From Inquilinus sp. Marseille-Q2685 (lineage in GTDB: Bacteria > Pseudomonadota > Alphaproteobacteria > DSM-16000 > Inquilinaceae), in the NCBI RefSeq assembly GCF_916619195.1, contig NZ_CAKAKL010000001.1:1612001-1676000 (forward strand): a stretch of DNA of 64,000 bases, written 5' to 3'. The position numbers and the translations under genes are program-made. The first letter of the stretch is position 1; each line of letters begins with the position of its first letter. Shown in pieces: positions 53,442-63,861 of the stretch. Under the pieces are notes generated by a model, which searched no databases, had not been told where the DNA came from, and worked only from the letters and a program-made list of their open reading frames with translations.

Positions 53442-54308
53442 CTAGGCAGCCGCCGCGGCGCGCGCTTGCAAAAACGTGCTCAGTTGGGTCAGTCCGGCGG
53501 ATCGCAGCGTCCGGCGCAGTGCGCTCGGCGTCTTCCCGAACACCTTGCGGAAGGATCCGGTCATATGGCTGTGATCGGCAAAGCCGGTCCGAACGGCCAG
53601 GGCGCTGAGATCCGCGGCACCCCCGGCCAGCTCCTCCAGCGCGACCGCCAGGCGCAGCCGCAGCCGGTACTGGCGGATCGTCATCCCGGTCTCGCGCCGG
53701 ACCAGCCGGGCCAGGTGGAAGGGCGAGCACGCGGCGGCGGCCGCCACGGCGTCGATGCCGCGATCGGCCGCCGGCGCCGCGGCGATGAAGGCCCGCGCCC
53801 GGTCGACGCGCCGCCGTGCCGGCGCCCTTCGATCGTCCCGCGCCAGGCCGAAGTCTCCAGCCACCGCCCGCACCAGGCCGAGCGCCGCCTCCTCGGCCGC
53901 CAGCCGGTCCCCGGCCTCGGCCGCGACCGCGGCCATGACCTGCAGGGTGAGGGTCTGGGTGCCGGGGCGGAGATGCGTGCCGAGATCGCGCGCCAGGGGC
54001 CGCGGGCCGAAGGCCTCCTCCAGCAGGGCCGGGCCGAACTCGATGCAGGTCGACCGGTCCGGCACCTCCCGGTCGTAGGGATGGCTGAGACAGTAGCTCT
54101 CGCCGCCGCGGTAGAGCAGCGCCAGGCCCGGCTCGGCCAGCGCCGTGGTCCCGCGCGCGTGGTAGGCGTGGACGCCGCGCCGGACGATGGTGATCGACGA
54201 ATGCCGGCCGCAGCGCTCGCAGCCGCGTCCGGATCTCGGCGCGTGGCACGCCACATCCGCGATCTCGATCAGCGGCGAGGAGAACAGCACACGCGAGGTC
54301 GCAGCCAT
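53442..54308 (-). CDS. AraC-family transcriptional regulator
   Basis: The 288-residue regulator has a C-terminal HTH pair: GIDAVAAAAACSPFHLARLVRRETGMTIRQYRLRLRLAVALEEL and LSALAVRTGFADHSHMTGSFRKVFGKTPSALRR. The N-terminal part has an unusual Cys cluster (C..C..C in CHAPRSGRGCERCGRH) before a sensor-like domain, possibly a metal or redox site. GTG 54332 is an alternative start. It precedes the hydrolase and ABM genes on the same strand. Confidence 0.9.
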   Translation of the reverse strand: MAATSRVLFSSPLIEIADVACHAPRSGRGCERCGRHSSITIVRRGVHAYHARGTTALAEPGLALLYRGGESYCLSHPYDREVPDRSTCIEFGPALLEEAFGPRPLARDLGTHLRPGTQTLTLQVMAAVAAEAGDRLAAEEAALGLVRAVAGDFGLARDDRRAPARRRVDRARAFIAAAPAADRGIDAVAAAAACSPFHLARLVRRETGMTIRQYRLRLRLAVALEELAGGAADLSALAVRTGFADHSHMTGSFRKVFGKTPSALRRTLRSAGLTQLSTFLQARAAAAA

Positions 54309-54398
54309 GACGCGTCCGGGCCTGTTGAGCACGAGAGGACAGCCACTGGCGGGCCGGTCCTCTGCCCTTCAGATAGGTCGCGCCGCCGGACGCTCCAG

Positions 54399-55094
54399 TC
54401 AGCGCATTGCCAGTTCGACCAGCCGCGCCGCCGCCTGCAGTTCGGCCCTGAGCGCCGCGCGCCGGGCCGCCGCCTCGGCATCCTCGCCCCAGCGCTCGAT
54501 CTGGAAGCTGGCGTCGAGCTCGGCCAGCTCGAAGGCCTCGTCGGCGTCGATCCGCCCGGCCAGGAGGGCGAGGCCCAGCACCAGCGAGCCGGTCAGCGCC
54601 GTCGCCTGGTGCAGCGCCGTCAGCCGCCAGTCATCCTGCGCCGCCACCGCCGCGCGCAGCGCCGCCAGGCTCGATTCCGGCTGAGCCTGGTGGACGATGC
54701 CGGAGGTCGCGGTCAGCGGCGCGTCATGCGCGGTCATCGCCCAGTCGAGCAGCGGCTGCCAGGCAGTGGCCTGTCGCTGGGCCAGCGCCGCCGGCGCCTC
54801 GGCCCGGTAGCACAGCAGGTCGGTGCCGCCATAGGGAGCGATCGTGTCGATGATCAGCTGCCGGTTCGGCGCGACCTTGTCGATCGCCGTCGCGGCCAGC
54901 TGCATCAGCGGCATGGTGGACGGCACCACCTCCTCGGTCTGCGCCTCCCACTCCGCCGCCACCGCCTCGGCCAGGGCCCGGCTGGGCAGGACGAACTCGG
55001 CCTTGGCCGGGCTCTTGATCGGCTTGCCGTCGAGGGCGATGCCGAACCCGCCGCCCGCCGGCACCACACCCACCGTCTTGTAGAAGCGCTTCAT
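54399..55094 (-). CDS. ATP12 family F1-ATPase assembly chaperone
   Basis: The 231-residue protein of the ATP12 family helps assemble the alpha subunit into F1-ATPase in mitochondria and alphaproteobacteria. The start MKRFYKTVGVVPAGGGFGIALDGKPIKSPAKAEFVLPSRALAEAVAAEWEAQ and the conserved PLMQLAATAIDKV and GGTDLLCYRAE are diagnostic. Only the last 231 codons of a much longer open frame are similar to the family. Its presence is one of the best taxonomic markers in the window. Confidence 0.95.
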   Translation of the reverse strand: MKRFYKTVGVVPAGGGFGIALDGKPIKSPAKAEFVLPSRALAEAVAAEWEAQTEEVVPSTMPLMQLAATAIDKVAPNRQLIIDTIAPYGGTDLLCYRAEAPAALAQRQATAWQPLLDWAMTAHDAPLTATSGIVHQAQPESSLAALRAAVAAQDDWRLTALHQATALTGSLVLGLALLAGRIDADEAFELAELDASFQIERWGEDAEAAARRAALRAELQAAARLVELAMR

Positions 55095-55199
55095 CGTCCG
55101 GCCCCGTTGCTCTCCGCCCGCGCCGATATCGGCAATCGCGGCCGACGATGCAACCCGGACCTTCCGTCGAGGCCGCGGGAATGCTACCGCGGAGCCGCG

Positions 55200-55418
55200 A
55201 TGCAGCTCGACCTGGTCAACACCTCCATCATCCTCGCCGTCGCCCTGGCGGTGGTCGCCGCCATGGCGGTGATGGACCGGCGCCGCCCGCCGCCGGGCGA
55301 GGTGCGGCTGTTCCCGGTGATCCCGGTGATGATGGCGGCGGCGCTGGTGGTGATCCTGATGCTGGCGCATCTGGTCTCGCTGCTGACCGGGCAGCCCTTT
55401 CAGGGGCGCGGGTTCTAG
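55200..55418 (+). CDS. Small two-helix membrane protein, unknown function
   Basis: The 72-residue protein has two hydrophobic segments, TSIILAVALAVVAAMAVM (8-25) and FPVIPVMMAAALVVILMLAHLVSLL (38-62), joined by a basic loop RRRPPPGE and ending in GQPFQGRGF. It is too short for family recognition. It is divergent from the ATP12 gene, and a GGAG site precedes the ATG. Confidence 0.6.
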   Translation: MQLDLVNTSIILAVALAVVAAMAVMDRRRPPPGEVRLFPVIPVMMAAALVVILMLAHLVSLLTGQPFQGRGF

Positions 55419-55481
55419 CACCGGATGTCCCGTCGCGCCGCGCCGTGTTAGGAGTGCGGAGCGCGACGAAGGGGAGGACCG

Positions 55482-56102
55482 ATGTACACGCTCTACGCCA
55501 CGCCCGGCACCGGCTCGACACTCAGCGAGATCATGCTGACCCTCGCCGGCGTACCCTTCGCCATCAAGTCGGTCGACGTCTTCGACAGCCCGGCCGACCG
55601 CGAGATGCTGCAGCGCCTGAACCCGCTGACCCAGGTGCCGGTTCTGGTCCTGCCCGACGGCACGGTGATGACCGAGAGCGGCGCGATCACCCTGCACCTC
55701 GCCGATGTCGCGCCCGACGCCGGGCTGGCCCCGCCGGCCGGCCATCCGGACCGCCCCGCCTTCCTGCGCCGCCTGGTGTTCATCGTCGCCGCCCTGTATC
55801 CGACCTGGGCCTATGGCGACGACCCCGGCCGCTGGGTCACCGGCGACCAGGCGAAGGCCGAGCTGCGCGCCTCGACCGACGAGCACCGCAAGGTGCTGTG
55901 GCGGCAGATGGAGGCGGCGGCGGGCGCCCCCTGGTTCCTCGGCGGCACCCGAACCGCCATCGACATCTACGTCGCGGTGATGAATCGCTGGCGGCCGCGC
56001 AGCGAATGGTTCGCCGCCGAATGCCCGAAGCTGTCCGCGATCGCCGGCCGGCTGCGCGCCGACCCGGCCCTGGCCGAGGTCTGGCAACGAAACGAAGGCT
56101 GA
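55482..56102 (+). CDS. Glutathione S-transferase family protein
   Basis: The 206-residue GST has the thioredoxin-like N-domain MYTLYATPGTGSTLSEIMLTLAGVPF, with NPLTQVPVLVLPDG (cis-Pro) and TESGAITLHLAD (glutathione-binding ES motif). The helical C-domain includes GGTRTAIDIYVAVMNRW. It has Thr/Ser rather than Cys at the N-terminal active position. The substrate is unknown. Confidence 0.92.
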   Translation: MYTLYATPGTGSTLSEIMLTLAGVPFAIKSVDVFDSPADREMLQRLNPLTQVPVLVLPDGTVMTESGAITLHLADVAPDAGLAPPAGHPDRPAFLRRLVFIVAALYPTWAYGDDPGRWVTGDQAKAELRASTDEHRKVLWRQMEAAAGAPWFLGGTRTAIDIYVAVMNRWRPRSEWFAAECPKLSAIAGRLRADPALAEVWQRNEG

Positions 56103-56147
56103 ACCGTTCCTCCCCCGATCCCCGACCTGACCACCGAGGGCCGTGAC

Positions 56148-57842
56148 GTGAAGAAGCTGATCAACAATCCGCGCCATGTCCTGCGCGAGATGCTGGAAGG
56201 ATTCGTCGACCTGCATGCCGGCCTGGCGCTCCTGGAGGAGGAGGCGGTGGTGGTCCGCGCCGACCTGCCGGTGCCGGCCTCACGCCCGGTCGCGCTGCTG
56301 TCCGGCGGCGGCAGCGGGCACGAGCCGGCCCATGCCGGCTATGTCGGCCCCGGCCTGCTGACCGGCGCCGTCGCCGGCGACGTCTTCACCTCCCCCAGCG
56401 TCGACGCCGTGCTGGCCGGCATCCGCGCCGCCGCCGGCCCCTTGGGCGCGGTGCTGGTGGTCAAGAACTACACCGGCGACCGGCTGAACTTCGGCCTGGC
56501 CGCCGAGCTGGCGCAGGAGGAAGGCATCCCGGTCGAGATCGTGGTGGTGGCCGACGACGTGGCGCTGCGCGACACGGTCGAAAAGGATCGCCGCCGCGGC
56601 ATCGCCGGCACCGTGCTGATCCACAAGCTGGCCGGTGCCGCGATCGCCGCCGGCAAGCCCCTGGCCGAGGTCGCCGCCCTGGCCCGCGCCGCGGCAGCCG
56701 ATCTCGGCACCATGGGCGTGGCGCTGGGCGCCTGCACCGTGCCGACCGCGGGCAAGCCCGGCTTCACCCTGGGCGAGACCGAGATCGAGCTGGGCCTCGG
56801 CATCCACGGCGAGGCCGGGGTGCGGCGCGGGCCGCTGCAGCCGGCCGACGAGCTGGTGGCCGAGATGCTGGAGGCGATCGTGTCCGACCGCGGCCTCGGC
56901 CGCGGCGACCGGGCGGCCCTGCTGGTCAACGGCCTGGGCGCCACGCCGCCGATGGAGCTGTCGATCGTCGCCCGCGCCGCCCTGGCCGACCTGGCCGGGC
57001 GCGGCATCGCGGTGGAGCGGGCCTGGGCCGGCAACTTCCTGACCGCGCTGGACATGCCGGGCTGCTCGCTGAGCCTGCTGAAGCTGGACGACGAGCGGGT
57101 CGCCCTCCTGGACGCACCAGCACAGGCCCCGGCCTGGCCCGGCGGCGGCCGGATCGGACCGAAGCGGCGGATCCGCGCGCCGGAGCCGGCGCCGGCGGCC
57201 CAGGCCGACGCCGCGCCCTCGCCGCTGGCCCCGGCGCTGAAGGAGGCGGGGCTCGCCGTGGCCGACGCGCTGGTCAAGGCCGAGCCGCACCTCACCGATC
57301 TCGATTCCCGCGCCGGCGACGGCGATCTCGGCGCCAGCATGGTACGGGCGGCGGAGGCGATCCGCGCCCTGCCCGACGCCGCCTGGGCCGACCCGTCGCG
57401 GGCGCTGGCCGCGATCGGCGACGCGCTGCGCCGGGCGATCGGCGGCAGCTCCGGCCCGTTCTATGCCACCGCCCTGCTGCGCGCCTCGCGGCGGCTGTCG
57501 GGTGAGCCGGTGCCCGCCCCGGCGGCCTGGGCCGAGGCCTTCGCGGTCGCGGTGCAGGCGATCGCCGAGCTGGGCGGCGCCAAGCCGGGCGACCGGACCA
57601 TGCTGGACGCGCTGCACCCGGCGACGGAAGCCTTCTCGGCCGCGGTGGCCAGCGGCAAGTCGCCGGCCGAGGCCTGGGGCGTCTGCGTCGCCGCGGCCGC
57701 CGCCGGCACCGATGCCACCGCACGGATGCTGCCGCGGCTGGGCCGGGCCAGCTATCTCGGCGAGCGCGCCATCGGCGTCCCCGACGCCGGCGCCGCCGCC
57801 GTCCTGGTCTGGCTGCAGGCGCTCAAGGCGGGCGTGCGGTAG
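56148..57842 (+). CDS. dhaK: Single-chain ATP-dependent dihydroxyacetone kinase (DhaK-DhaL fusion)
   Basis: The 564-residue protein joins DhaK (1-330) and DhaL (about 365-560). DhaK has LLSGGGSGHEPAHAGYVG (His58) and ELGLGIHGEAG with the His that binds dihydroxyacetone covalently. DhaL has DSRAGDGDLGASMVRA with the Mg-binding Asp residues and GGSSGPFYATAL. An Ala/Pro linker separates the domains. Such enzymes phosphorylate dihydroxyacetone (some glyceraldehyde) using ATP, unlike the PTS-dependent two-gene form. The start is GTG 56148. Confidence 0.94.
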   Translation: MKKLINNPRHVLREMLEGFVDLHAGLALLEEEAVVVRADLPVPASRPVALLSGGGSGHEPAHAGYVGPGLLTGAVAGDVFTSPSVDAVLAGIRAAAGPLGAVLVVKNYTGDRLNFGLAAELAQEEGIPVEIVVVADDVALRDTVEKDRRRGIAGTVLIHKLAGAAIAAGKPLAEVAALARAAAADLGTMGVALGACTVPTAGKPGFTLGETEIELGLGIHGEAGVRRGPLQPADELVAEMLEAIVSDRGLGRGDRAALLVNGLGATPPMELSIVARAALADLAGRGIAVERAWAGNFLTALDMPGCSLSLLKLDDERVALLDAPAQAPAWPGGGRIGPKRRIRAPEPAPAAQADAAPSPLAPALKEAGLAVADALVKAEPHLTDLDSRAGDGDLGASMVRAAEAIRALPDAAWADPSRALAAIGDALRRAIGGSSGPFYATALLRASRRLSGEPVPAPAAWAEAFAVAVQAIAELGGAKPGDRTMLDALHPATEAFSAAVASGKSPAEAWGVCVAAAAAGTDATARMLPRLGRASYLGERAIGVPDAGAAAVLVWLQALKAGVR

Positions 57843-57870
57843 GAATATTCAAGAAACGACGAATCCAAAA

Positions 57871-57950
57871 CTGTCATGCCCAGGCTTGACCCGGGCATCC
57901 AGAAGATGGCGACGTTCTCTGGATTGCCGGGTCAAGCCCGGCAATGACAG
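57871..57950. repeat. Dispersed double-hairpin repeat, 80-bp variant with arms swapped
   Basis: It has the same length and skeleton as 45336-45415 but arm order ATGCCC-type then ATTGCCGGG-type, while the central spacer keeps its orientation. It lies between the convergent dhaK and ureG genes and could act as a two-way terminator or RNA end. Confidence 0.8.
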
Positions 57951-57992
57951 CATAGAGAAATCGTCTTTATTGAAACATAAATTCCCTGATCT

Positions 57993-58610
57993 TCACCGTG
58001 GAACCAGCCCCCCCGCCCTCTCGATGAACGCTGCGATCTCGGCCACGCCGTCGCCGCCACGCACCCGGGCGAAGACGAAGGGGCGGTCGCCGCGCATCTT
58101 GCGGGCATCGCGGTCCATCACCTCGAGCGAGGCGCCGACCAGCGACGCCAGGTCGGTCTTGTTGATCACCAGCAGGTCCGACCGGGTGATGCCCGGACCG
58201 CCCTTGCGCGGGATCTTGTCGCCGGCCGAGACGTCGATGACGTAGATGGTGATGTCCGCCAGCTCCGGGCTGAAGGTGGCGGCCAGGTTGTCGCCGCCGG
58301 ATTCGATCAGCACCAGGTCGAGGCCCGGGAAGCGGCGCCGCATCTCCGCCACCGCCGCCAGGTTGATCGAGGCGTCCTCGCGGATCGCGGTGTGCGGGCA
58401 GCCGCCCGTCTCCACCCCCAGGATGCGGTCGGAGGACAGCGACCCGGCGCGGTTCAGGAACTCCGCATCCTCCTTGGTGTAGATGTCGTTGGTGATGGCC
58501 GCGATGTCGTAGCGGTCGCGGAACGCGCGGCAGAGTGCGTCCATCAGCGCCGTCTTGCCGGAGCCGACCGGGCCGCCGATGCCGACGCGCAAAGGTCCGT
58601 TCTGGGTCAT
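57993..58610 (-). CDS. ureG: Urease accessory GTPase UreG
   Basis: The 205-residue SIMIBI GTPase delivers nickel to urease. The P-loop is [13 protein letters not shown] (10-22), the metal motif is CPH in [19 protein letters not shown], and NKTDLA is the guanine-specificity motif. Its start overlaps the ureF stop by 4 nt. It is the last gene of the operon. Confidence 0.97.
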   Translation of the reverse strand: MTQNGPLRVGIGGPVGSGKTALMDALCRAFRDRYDIAAITNDIYTKEDAEFLNRAGSLSSDRILGVETGGCPHTAIREDASINLAAVAEMRRRFPGLDLVLIESGGDNLAATFSPELADITIYVIDVSAGDKIPRKGGPGITRSDLLVINKTDLASLVGASLEVMDRDARKMRGDRPFVFARVRGGDGVAEIAAFIERAGGLVPR

Positions 58611-59299
58611 GTGCGGAACAACCTCGTGTACTGGGTCTCGTGCTGCATCGATGCGATGTCGGCGGCGACGGCCAGGCCGCCGCATTGGCTGAAGGGGTCG
58701 CCGTCCGGCAAGGCCGCGGCGCGCGCCGCCGTCTCCTCCACCGCTGGCATCAGTGCGGCGATGGCACGCTGGCCGTCGGTCTGGCCCAGCGGCACCAGGC
58801 GCTGCGCCGCCGAGACCAGATTGGCGGCGACGGCGTGCAGGAAGGCAGTCAGCGCCGGGGCCAGGGCGACGCCGTGGCCGGCGGCACAGGCGGCGACCGC
58901 GACGGGGTAGGCGACGGTCTCGCCCACACGCGCGGCCAGCCGCTCCAGCCCCGGCACCGACCAGGCGGCGCGCGAGATGGTCAGGAAGGCCGTCCCCTGG
59001 GCCAGGGTCTCGACCTGGCGCTCGCGCGAGGCGGCCAGCGCCGCGGCGAGGTCGGCGACCTCCGCCAGTCGGTCGTCATCGCCGGACGCGGCGGCGCGGT
59101 GGGCATGGACGAACAGCACGGCGTCGTTCCAGCCGGCGCCGTTCGCCAGCGCATCCTCGATCCAGGCGACCAGGCCCGGCCGGTCGGTGACCCAGCCGGC
59201 CTCGTTCGCCCATTCCAGGCCGCTGGAATGGCTGAAGGCGCCGACCGGGTAGGATGGCGACAGCCAGGCCATCAGCCGGTAGAGCGCCGCGTCAACCAT
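58607..59299 (-). CDS. ureF: Urease accessory protein UreF
   Basis: This all-helical protein (230 residues) acts with UreG and UreD in urease activation. The N-terminus [29 protein letters not shown] is the UreF hallmark, and the C-terminus ends [12 protein letters not shown] with the conserved H-E-x-x-x-x-R-L-F-R. The start is probably ATG 59299, overlapping ureE by 8 nt; ATG 59311 is possible. Confidence 0.95.
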   Translation of the reverse strand: MVDAALYRLMAWLSPSYPVGAFSHSSGLEWANEAGWVTDRPGLVAWIEDALANGAGWNDAVLFVHAHRAAASGDDDRLAEVADLAAALAASRERQVETLAQGTAFLTISRAAWSVPGLERLAARVGETVAYPVAVAACAAGHGVALAPALTAFLHAVAANLVSAAQRLVPLGQTDGQRAIAALMPAVEETAARAAALPDGDPFSQCGGLAVAADIASMQHETQYTRLFRT

Positions 59300-59753
59300 G
59301 TGAATGCCCATGCACCGCGCCGTGGCCATAGGCGCCGCCCTCCGGATCGAAGGGCGCCTCGACGGCGGCGACCGTGCCGCCGAGGCCGCGCACCATCTCC
59401 TCGATCACATGGTCGGCGCGGATGCGCAGCGCGTCGGGCAGCAGCTGGGTCGGCAGGTGCCGGTTGCCGAGATGCCAGGCGATGCGGATCAGCTCCGCCT
59501 GGCTGCCGGCGCGGATCTCGACCAGCCGCTCCGGCGCCGCCCGGACCAGGACGAGGCTGCCGTCCTCACCTTGGAGCGCGTCGCCATCGCGCAGATGCGC
59601 CGCCTCGGACAGGTCGAGCAGCACCACGGTCCCGGCCTCGCCATAGAGCACGATGCGGCGGCGGTGGCGGGAATCGTAGTCCAGCACGACCCTGTCGGAG
59701 ACGACAGCCGGATCGAAGCCCCCGGCCGGGACGACGGCGGTGAAGCGCTTCAT
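59292..59753 (-). CDS. ureE: Urease nickel metallochaperone UreE
   Basis: The 153-residue protein has the UreE N-domain ([41 protein letters not shown]) and a metal-binding C-domain ([14 protein letters not shown], with conserved HLGNRH). The tail [12 protein letters not shown] is His-rich and adds nickel sites. It is separated from ureC by about 190 bp containing a long repeat, an unusual gap inside the operon. Confidence 0.95.
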   Translation of the reverse strand: MKRFTAVVPAGGFDPAVVSDRVVLDYDSRHRRRIVLYGEAGTVVLLDLSEAAHLRDGDALQGEDGSLVLVRAAPERLVEIRAGSQAELIRIAWHLGNRHLPTQLLPDALRIRADHVIEEMVRGLGGTVAAVEAPFDPEGGAYGHGAVHGHSHG

Positions 59754-59775
59754 AGCCTGCCCCGGTTGGTCGACA

Positions 59776-59923
59776 CCGAGCCCGCCCCCTCACCCTCCCA
59801 CGCGCTCCGCGCGCGGGCCCCTCCCTCTCCCCGAGGAGAGGGATAAAGGGCCGCGGCCCAGTACCTCTCCTTGGGGAGAGGTCGAAACCGCGCAGCGGTT
59901 TCGGGTGAGGGGGCGGGCTCGGT
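59776..59923. repeat. Palindromic element with 21-bp perfect terminal arms between ureC and ureE
   Basis: The arm at 59776-59796 and its exact complement at 59903-59923 bound 148 bp. Inside are further short palindromes and CTCTCC/GGAGAG tracts. It resembles the CCCTCACCC-type intergenic repeats common in alphaproteobacteria. In the urease mRNA it would form a long hairpin, which could lower expression of the downstream accessory genes. Confidence 0.75.
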
Positions 59924-59945
59924 TTCGATCGGGGTCACAGCCATC

Positions 59946-61655
<1,710 letters not shown>

Positions 61656-61665
61656 GTCGGCCTCC

Positions 61666-61986
61666 TCAGCCCTGGACCGGGTCGAGCGGCCCCATGACCG
61701 CCTGGCGGAAGCCGGTCGCGACGCGCGCGCCGGACAGGGCGACCAGCCGCACCTCGCGGCTCTGCCCCGGCTCGAACCTGACGGCGGTGCCGGCGGGGAT
61801 GTCGAGGCGACGGCCCCGCGCCGCTGCCCGGTCGAAGGACAGGGCCGGGTTGGTCTCGAAGAAGTGGTAGTGGCTGCCGACCTGGACCGGCCGGTCGCCG
61901 GTGTTGGCCACGGTCAGGACGATGCTGTCGCGCCCCGCATTCAGCTCGATCTCGCCCTGCGCTGGAATGAGTTCGCCCGGGATCAT
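61666..61986 (-). CDS. ureB: Urease beta subunit
   Basis: The 106-residue structural subunit begins [19 protein letters not shown] and includes [48 protein letters not shown], the most conserved part of the family. It lies 11 bp after ureA and 10 bp before ureC. ATG 61986 is chosen over an upstream start because MIPGE is the conserved N-terminus. Confidence 0.97.
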   Translation of the reverse strand: MIPGELIPAQGEIELNAGRDSIVLTVANTGDRPVQVGSHYHFFETNPALSFDRAAARGRRLDIPAGTAVRFEPGQSREVRLVALSGARVATGFRQAVMGPLDPVQG

Positions 61987-61997
61987 GCTGCGGCTCC

Positions 61998-62300
61998 TCA
62001 CCGGATCGGCTGGTGGACGGTCACCAGCTTGGTGCCGTCGGGGAAGGTGGCTTCGACCTGGACGTCGTGGATCATCTCGGCCACGCCCTCCATCACCTGG
62101 TCGCGGGTCAGCACCGTGGCGCCGGCCGCCATCAGCTCGGCGACCGTGCGGCCATCACGCGCGCCTTCGGTGACGAAATCGGAGATCAGCGCCACCGCCT
62201 CCGGATGGTTCAGCTTCACGCCGCGCTCCAGCCGCCGGCGCGCCACCATCGCGGCCATGGCGATCAGGAGCTTGTCCTTCTCCCGCGGGGTCAGGTTCAC
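61998..62300 (-). CDS. ureA: Urease gamma subunit
   Basis: The 100-residue structural subunit begins [42 protein letters not shown], includes [11 protein letters not shown] and ends [18 protein letters not shown]. All are invariant UreA features. It follows ureD by 21 bp. Confidence 0.97.
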   Translation of the reverse strand: MNLTPREKDKLLIAMAAMVARRRLERGVKLNHPEAVALISDFVTEGARDGRTVAELMAAGATVLTRDQVMEGVAEMIHDVQVEATFPDGTKLVTVHQPIR

Positions 62301-62321
62301 GGAGAGTCCTCCCGGTCTTCG

Positions 62322-63197
62322 TCAACATTGCCAGACGCGCGGCAGCGGGCGCCCCGCCCGCAGCACGCCGAGCGCCGAGATCAGGTCGCGCCGCAGCACC
62401 TTGCCGTCGGGCGCGGCGAAGCGGGCGACCAGGATGCCGTTCCAGGCGCTGGCGCCGGCCAGCCCTTCGGCCCCGGCCAGCGCCGCGCGCAACGGGTCGA
62501 TCAGGTCCTGCGCCTCGGGCGCCGCGAACAGCAGGGTCGCCACCGCCCGGGCGCCGCGGCCGAGGCCCGGCCGGTCCAAAGCCGCCGCCGGGTCGCCGTC
62601 GACCGCCAGCGCATCGGCATAGACCAGGCGCCCGTCCCGCCGGATTCGCCAGGCATCGCGCAGGCTGCCCTGCCGCACCGTCTCGCCCATCGCCGCCCGG
62701 CCGAACACGACCGCCTCGACCCCGAGGAAGCGGGCGTCGCCGCGCAGCTCGATCTGCAGGTCGCGGTCCAGCCGGGCACGGTCGAACAGGATGGTCTCCT
62801 GCGGCAGCCATTCCGCCGTGGCGCTGGGCTCGACTGCCAGCCGGGTCTCGATCCGCGCCGCGTCGCCCAGCGAACGGTAGATCCGCTCCGCCGCCTGCCC
62901 CGCCACGGTCGCCGCCGTCCCCTCGCCCCAGCGCACCGACTGGCTCAGCCGGTCACCGCCGGTCAGCCCGCCGGCGGTGTTCAGCAGCACGGCGCCGGCG
63001 AAGGCCCCGGCCTCGCGCCGCGGGAGCCGCGCCTTGGCGCAGCCCTCCTGGAACAGGGCGTCGAGCACGGTCTCGGCCCCGCGCCGCTTGAAGCCGAGGT
63101 CGAGCCGGCCGCGGGCGCGCGCCAGCGGCACGGGCAGGACCGACGGCTCGGGGGCCGGCGGCTCAGACCGTAAGGTGACGACGGACGCTGTCTTCAT
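62322..63197 (-). CDS. ureD: Urease accessory protein UreD
   Basis: This scaffold protein (291 residues) is for nickel insertion with UreF-UreG. Motifs are LNTAGGLTGGDRLSQSVRWGEG, AERIYRS, WLPQETILFDRARLDRDLQIEL and FGRAAMGE. ATG 63197 places its start 35 nt inside the 3' end of urtE, so urea uptake and urease activation genes are translationally close. Confidence 0.95.
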   Translation of the reverse strand: MKTASVVTLRSEPPAPEPSVLPVPLARARGRLDLGFKRRGAETVLDALFQEGCAKARLPRREAGAFAGAVLLNTAGGLTGGDRLSQSVRWGEGTAATVAGQAAERIYRSLGDAARIETRLAVEPSATAEWLPQETILFDRARLDRDLQIELRGDARFLGVEAVVFGRAAMGETVRQGSLRDAWRIRRDGRLVYADALAVDGDPAAALDRPGLGRGARAVATLLFAAPEAQDLIDPLRAALAGAEGLAGASAWNGILVARFAAPDGKVLRRDLISALGVLRAGRPLPRVWQC

Positions 63198-63858
63198 CGA
63201 GCGCGGTCTTGTCCCCGTCCACCACCACCTCGCCGCGATCCAGCACGACGAGGCGCTGGCCCAGCGCATGGGCGAAATCGAAATACTGCTCGACCAGCAG
63301 GATCGCCATGGTGCCGCGGTCGCGCAACATCGCGATGACGCGGCCGATGTCCTTGATGATCGAGGGCTGGATGCCCTCGGTCGGCTCGTCCAGGATCAGC
63401 AGGCGGGGCTTGGTAACGAGCGCCCGGCCGATCGCCAGCTGCTGCTGCTGCCCGCCCGACAGGTCGCCGCCGCGCCGGCCGAGCATCGACTTTAAGACCG
63501 GGAACAGCTCGAAGATCTCCTCCGGGATCCGCCGCTCGCGCCGCGGCAGCACGGCGAAGCCGGTCTCGAGGTTCTCCTTCACCGTCAGCAGCGGGAAGAT
63601 CTCGCGCCCTTGCGGCACGAAGGCGATGCCGCGCCGCGCCCGCTCCGCCGTCGGCAGGCGGGTGATGTCCTCGCCCTCCCACAGGATCTTACCGGCGGCG
63701 ACCGGCTGCTGGCCGACGATGGCGCGCAGCGTGCTGGTCTTGCCGACGCCGTTGCGGCCGAGCAGGCAGGTCACCTGCCCCGGCCCGACGCCGAGCGACA
63801 CCCGCCGCAGCGCCTGGGCCGCGCCATAGAACAGATCGATGCCTTCGACCGACAGCAT
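63163..63858 (-). CDS. urtE: Urea ABC transporter ATP-binding protein UrtE
   Basis: The 231-residue LivF-type ATPase has Walker A GRNGVGKTS, signature LSGGQQQQLAIGRAL, Walker B LLILDEPTEGIQPSI and the switch His replaced by Gln (LLVEQYFDFA), as usual in the LivF/UrtE group. Its place upstream of ureD, with a UrtD end before it, identifies it as the urea transporter rather than a branched-chain amino acid system. Confidence 0.94.
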   Translation of the reverse strand: MLSVEGIDLFYGAAQALRRVSLGVGPGQVTCLLGRNGVGKTSTLRAIVGQQPVAAGKILWEGEDITRLPTAERARRGIAFVPQGREIFPLLTVKENLETGFAVLPRRERRIPEEIFELFPVLKSMLGRRGGDLSGGQQQQLAIGRALVTKPRLLILDEPTEGIQPSIIKDIGRVIAMLRDRGTMAILLVEQYFDFAHALGQRLVVLDRGEVVVDGDKTALDEDSVRRHLTV

Positions 63859-63861
63859 CGC

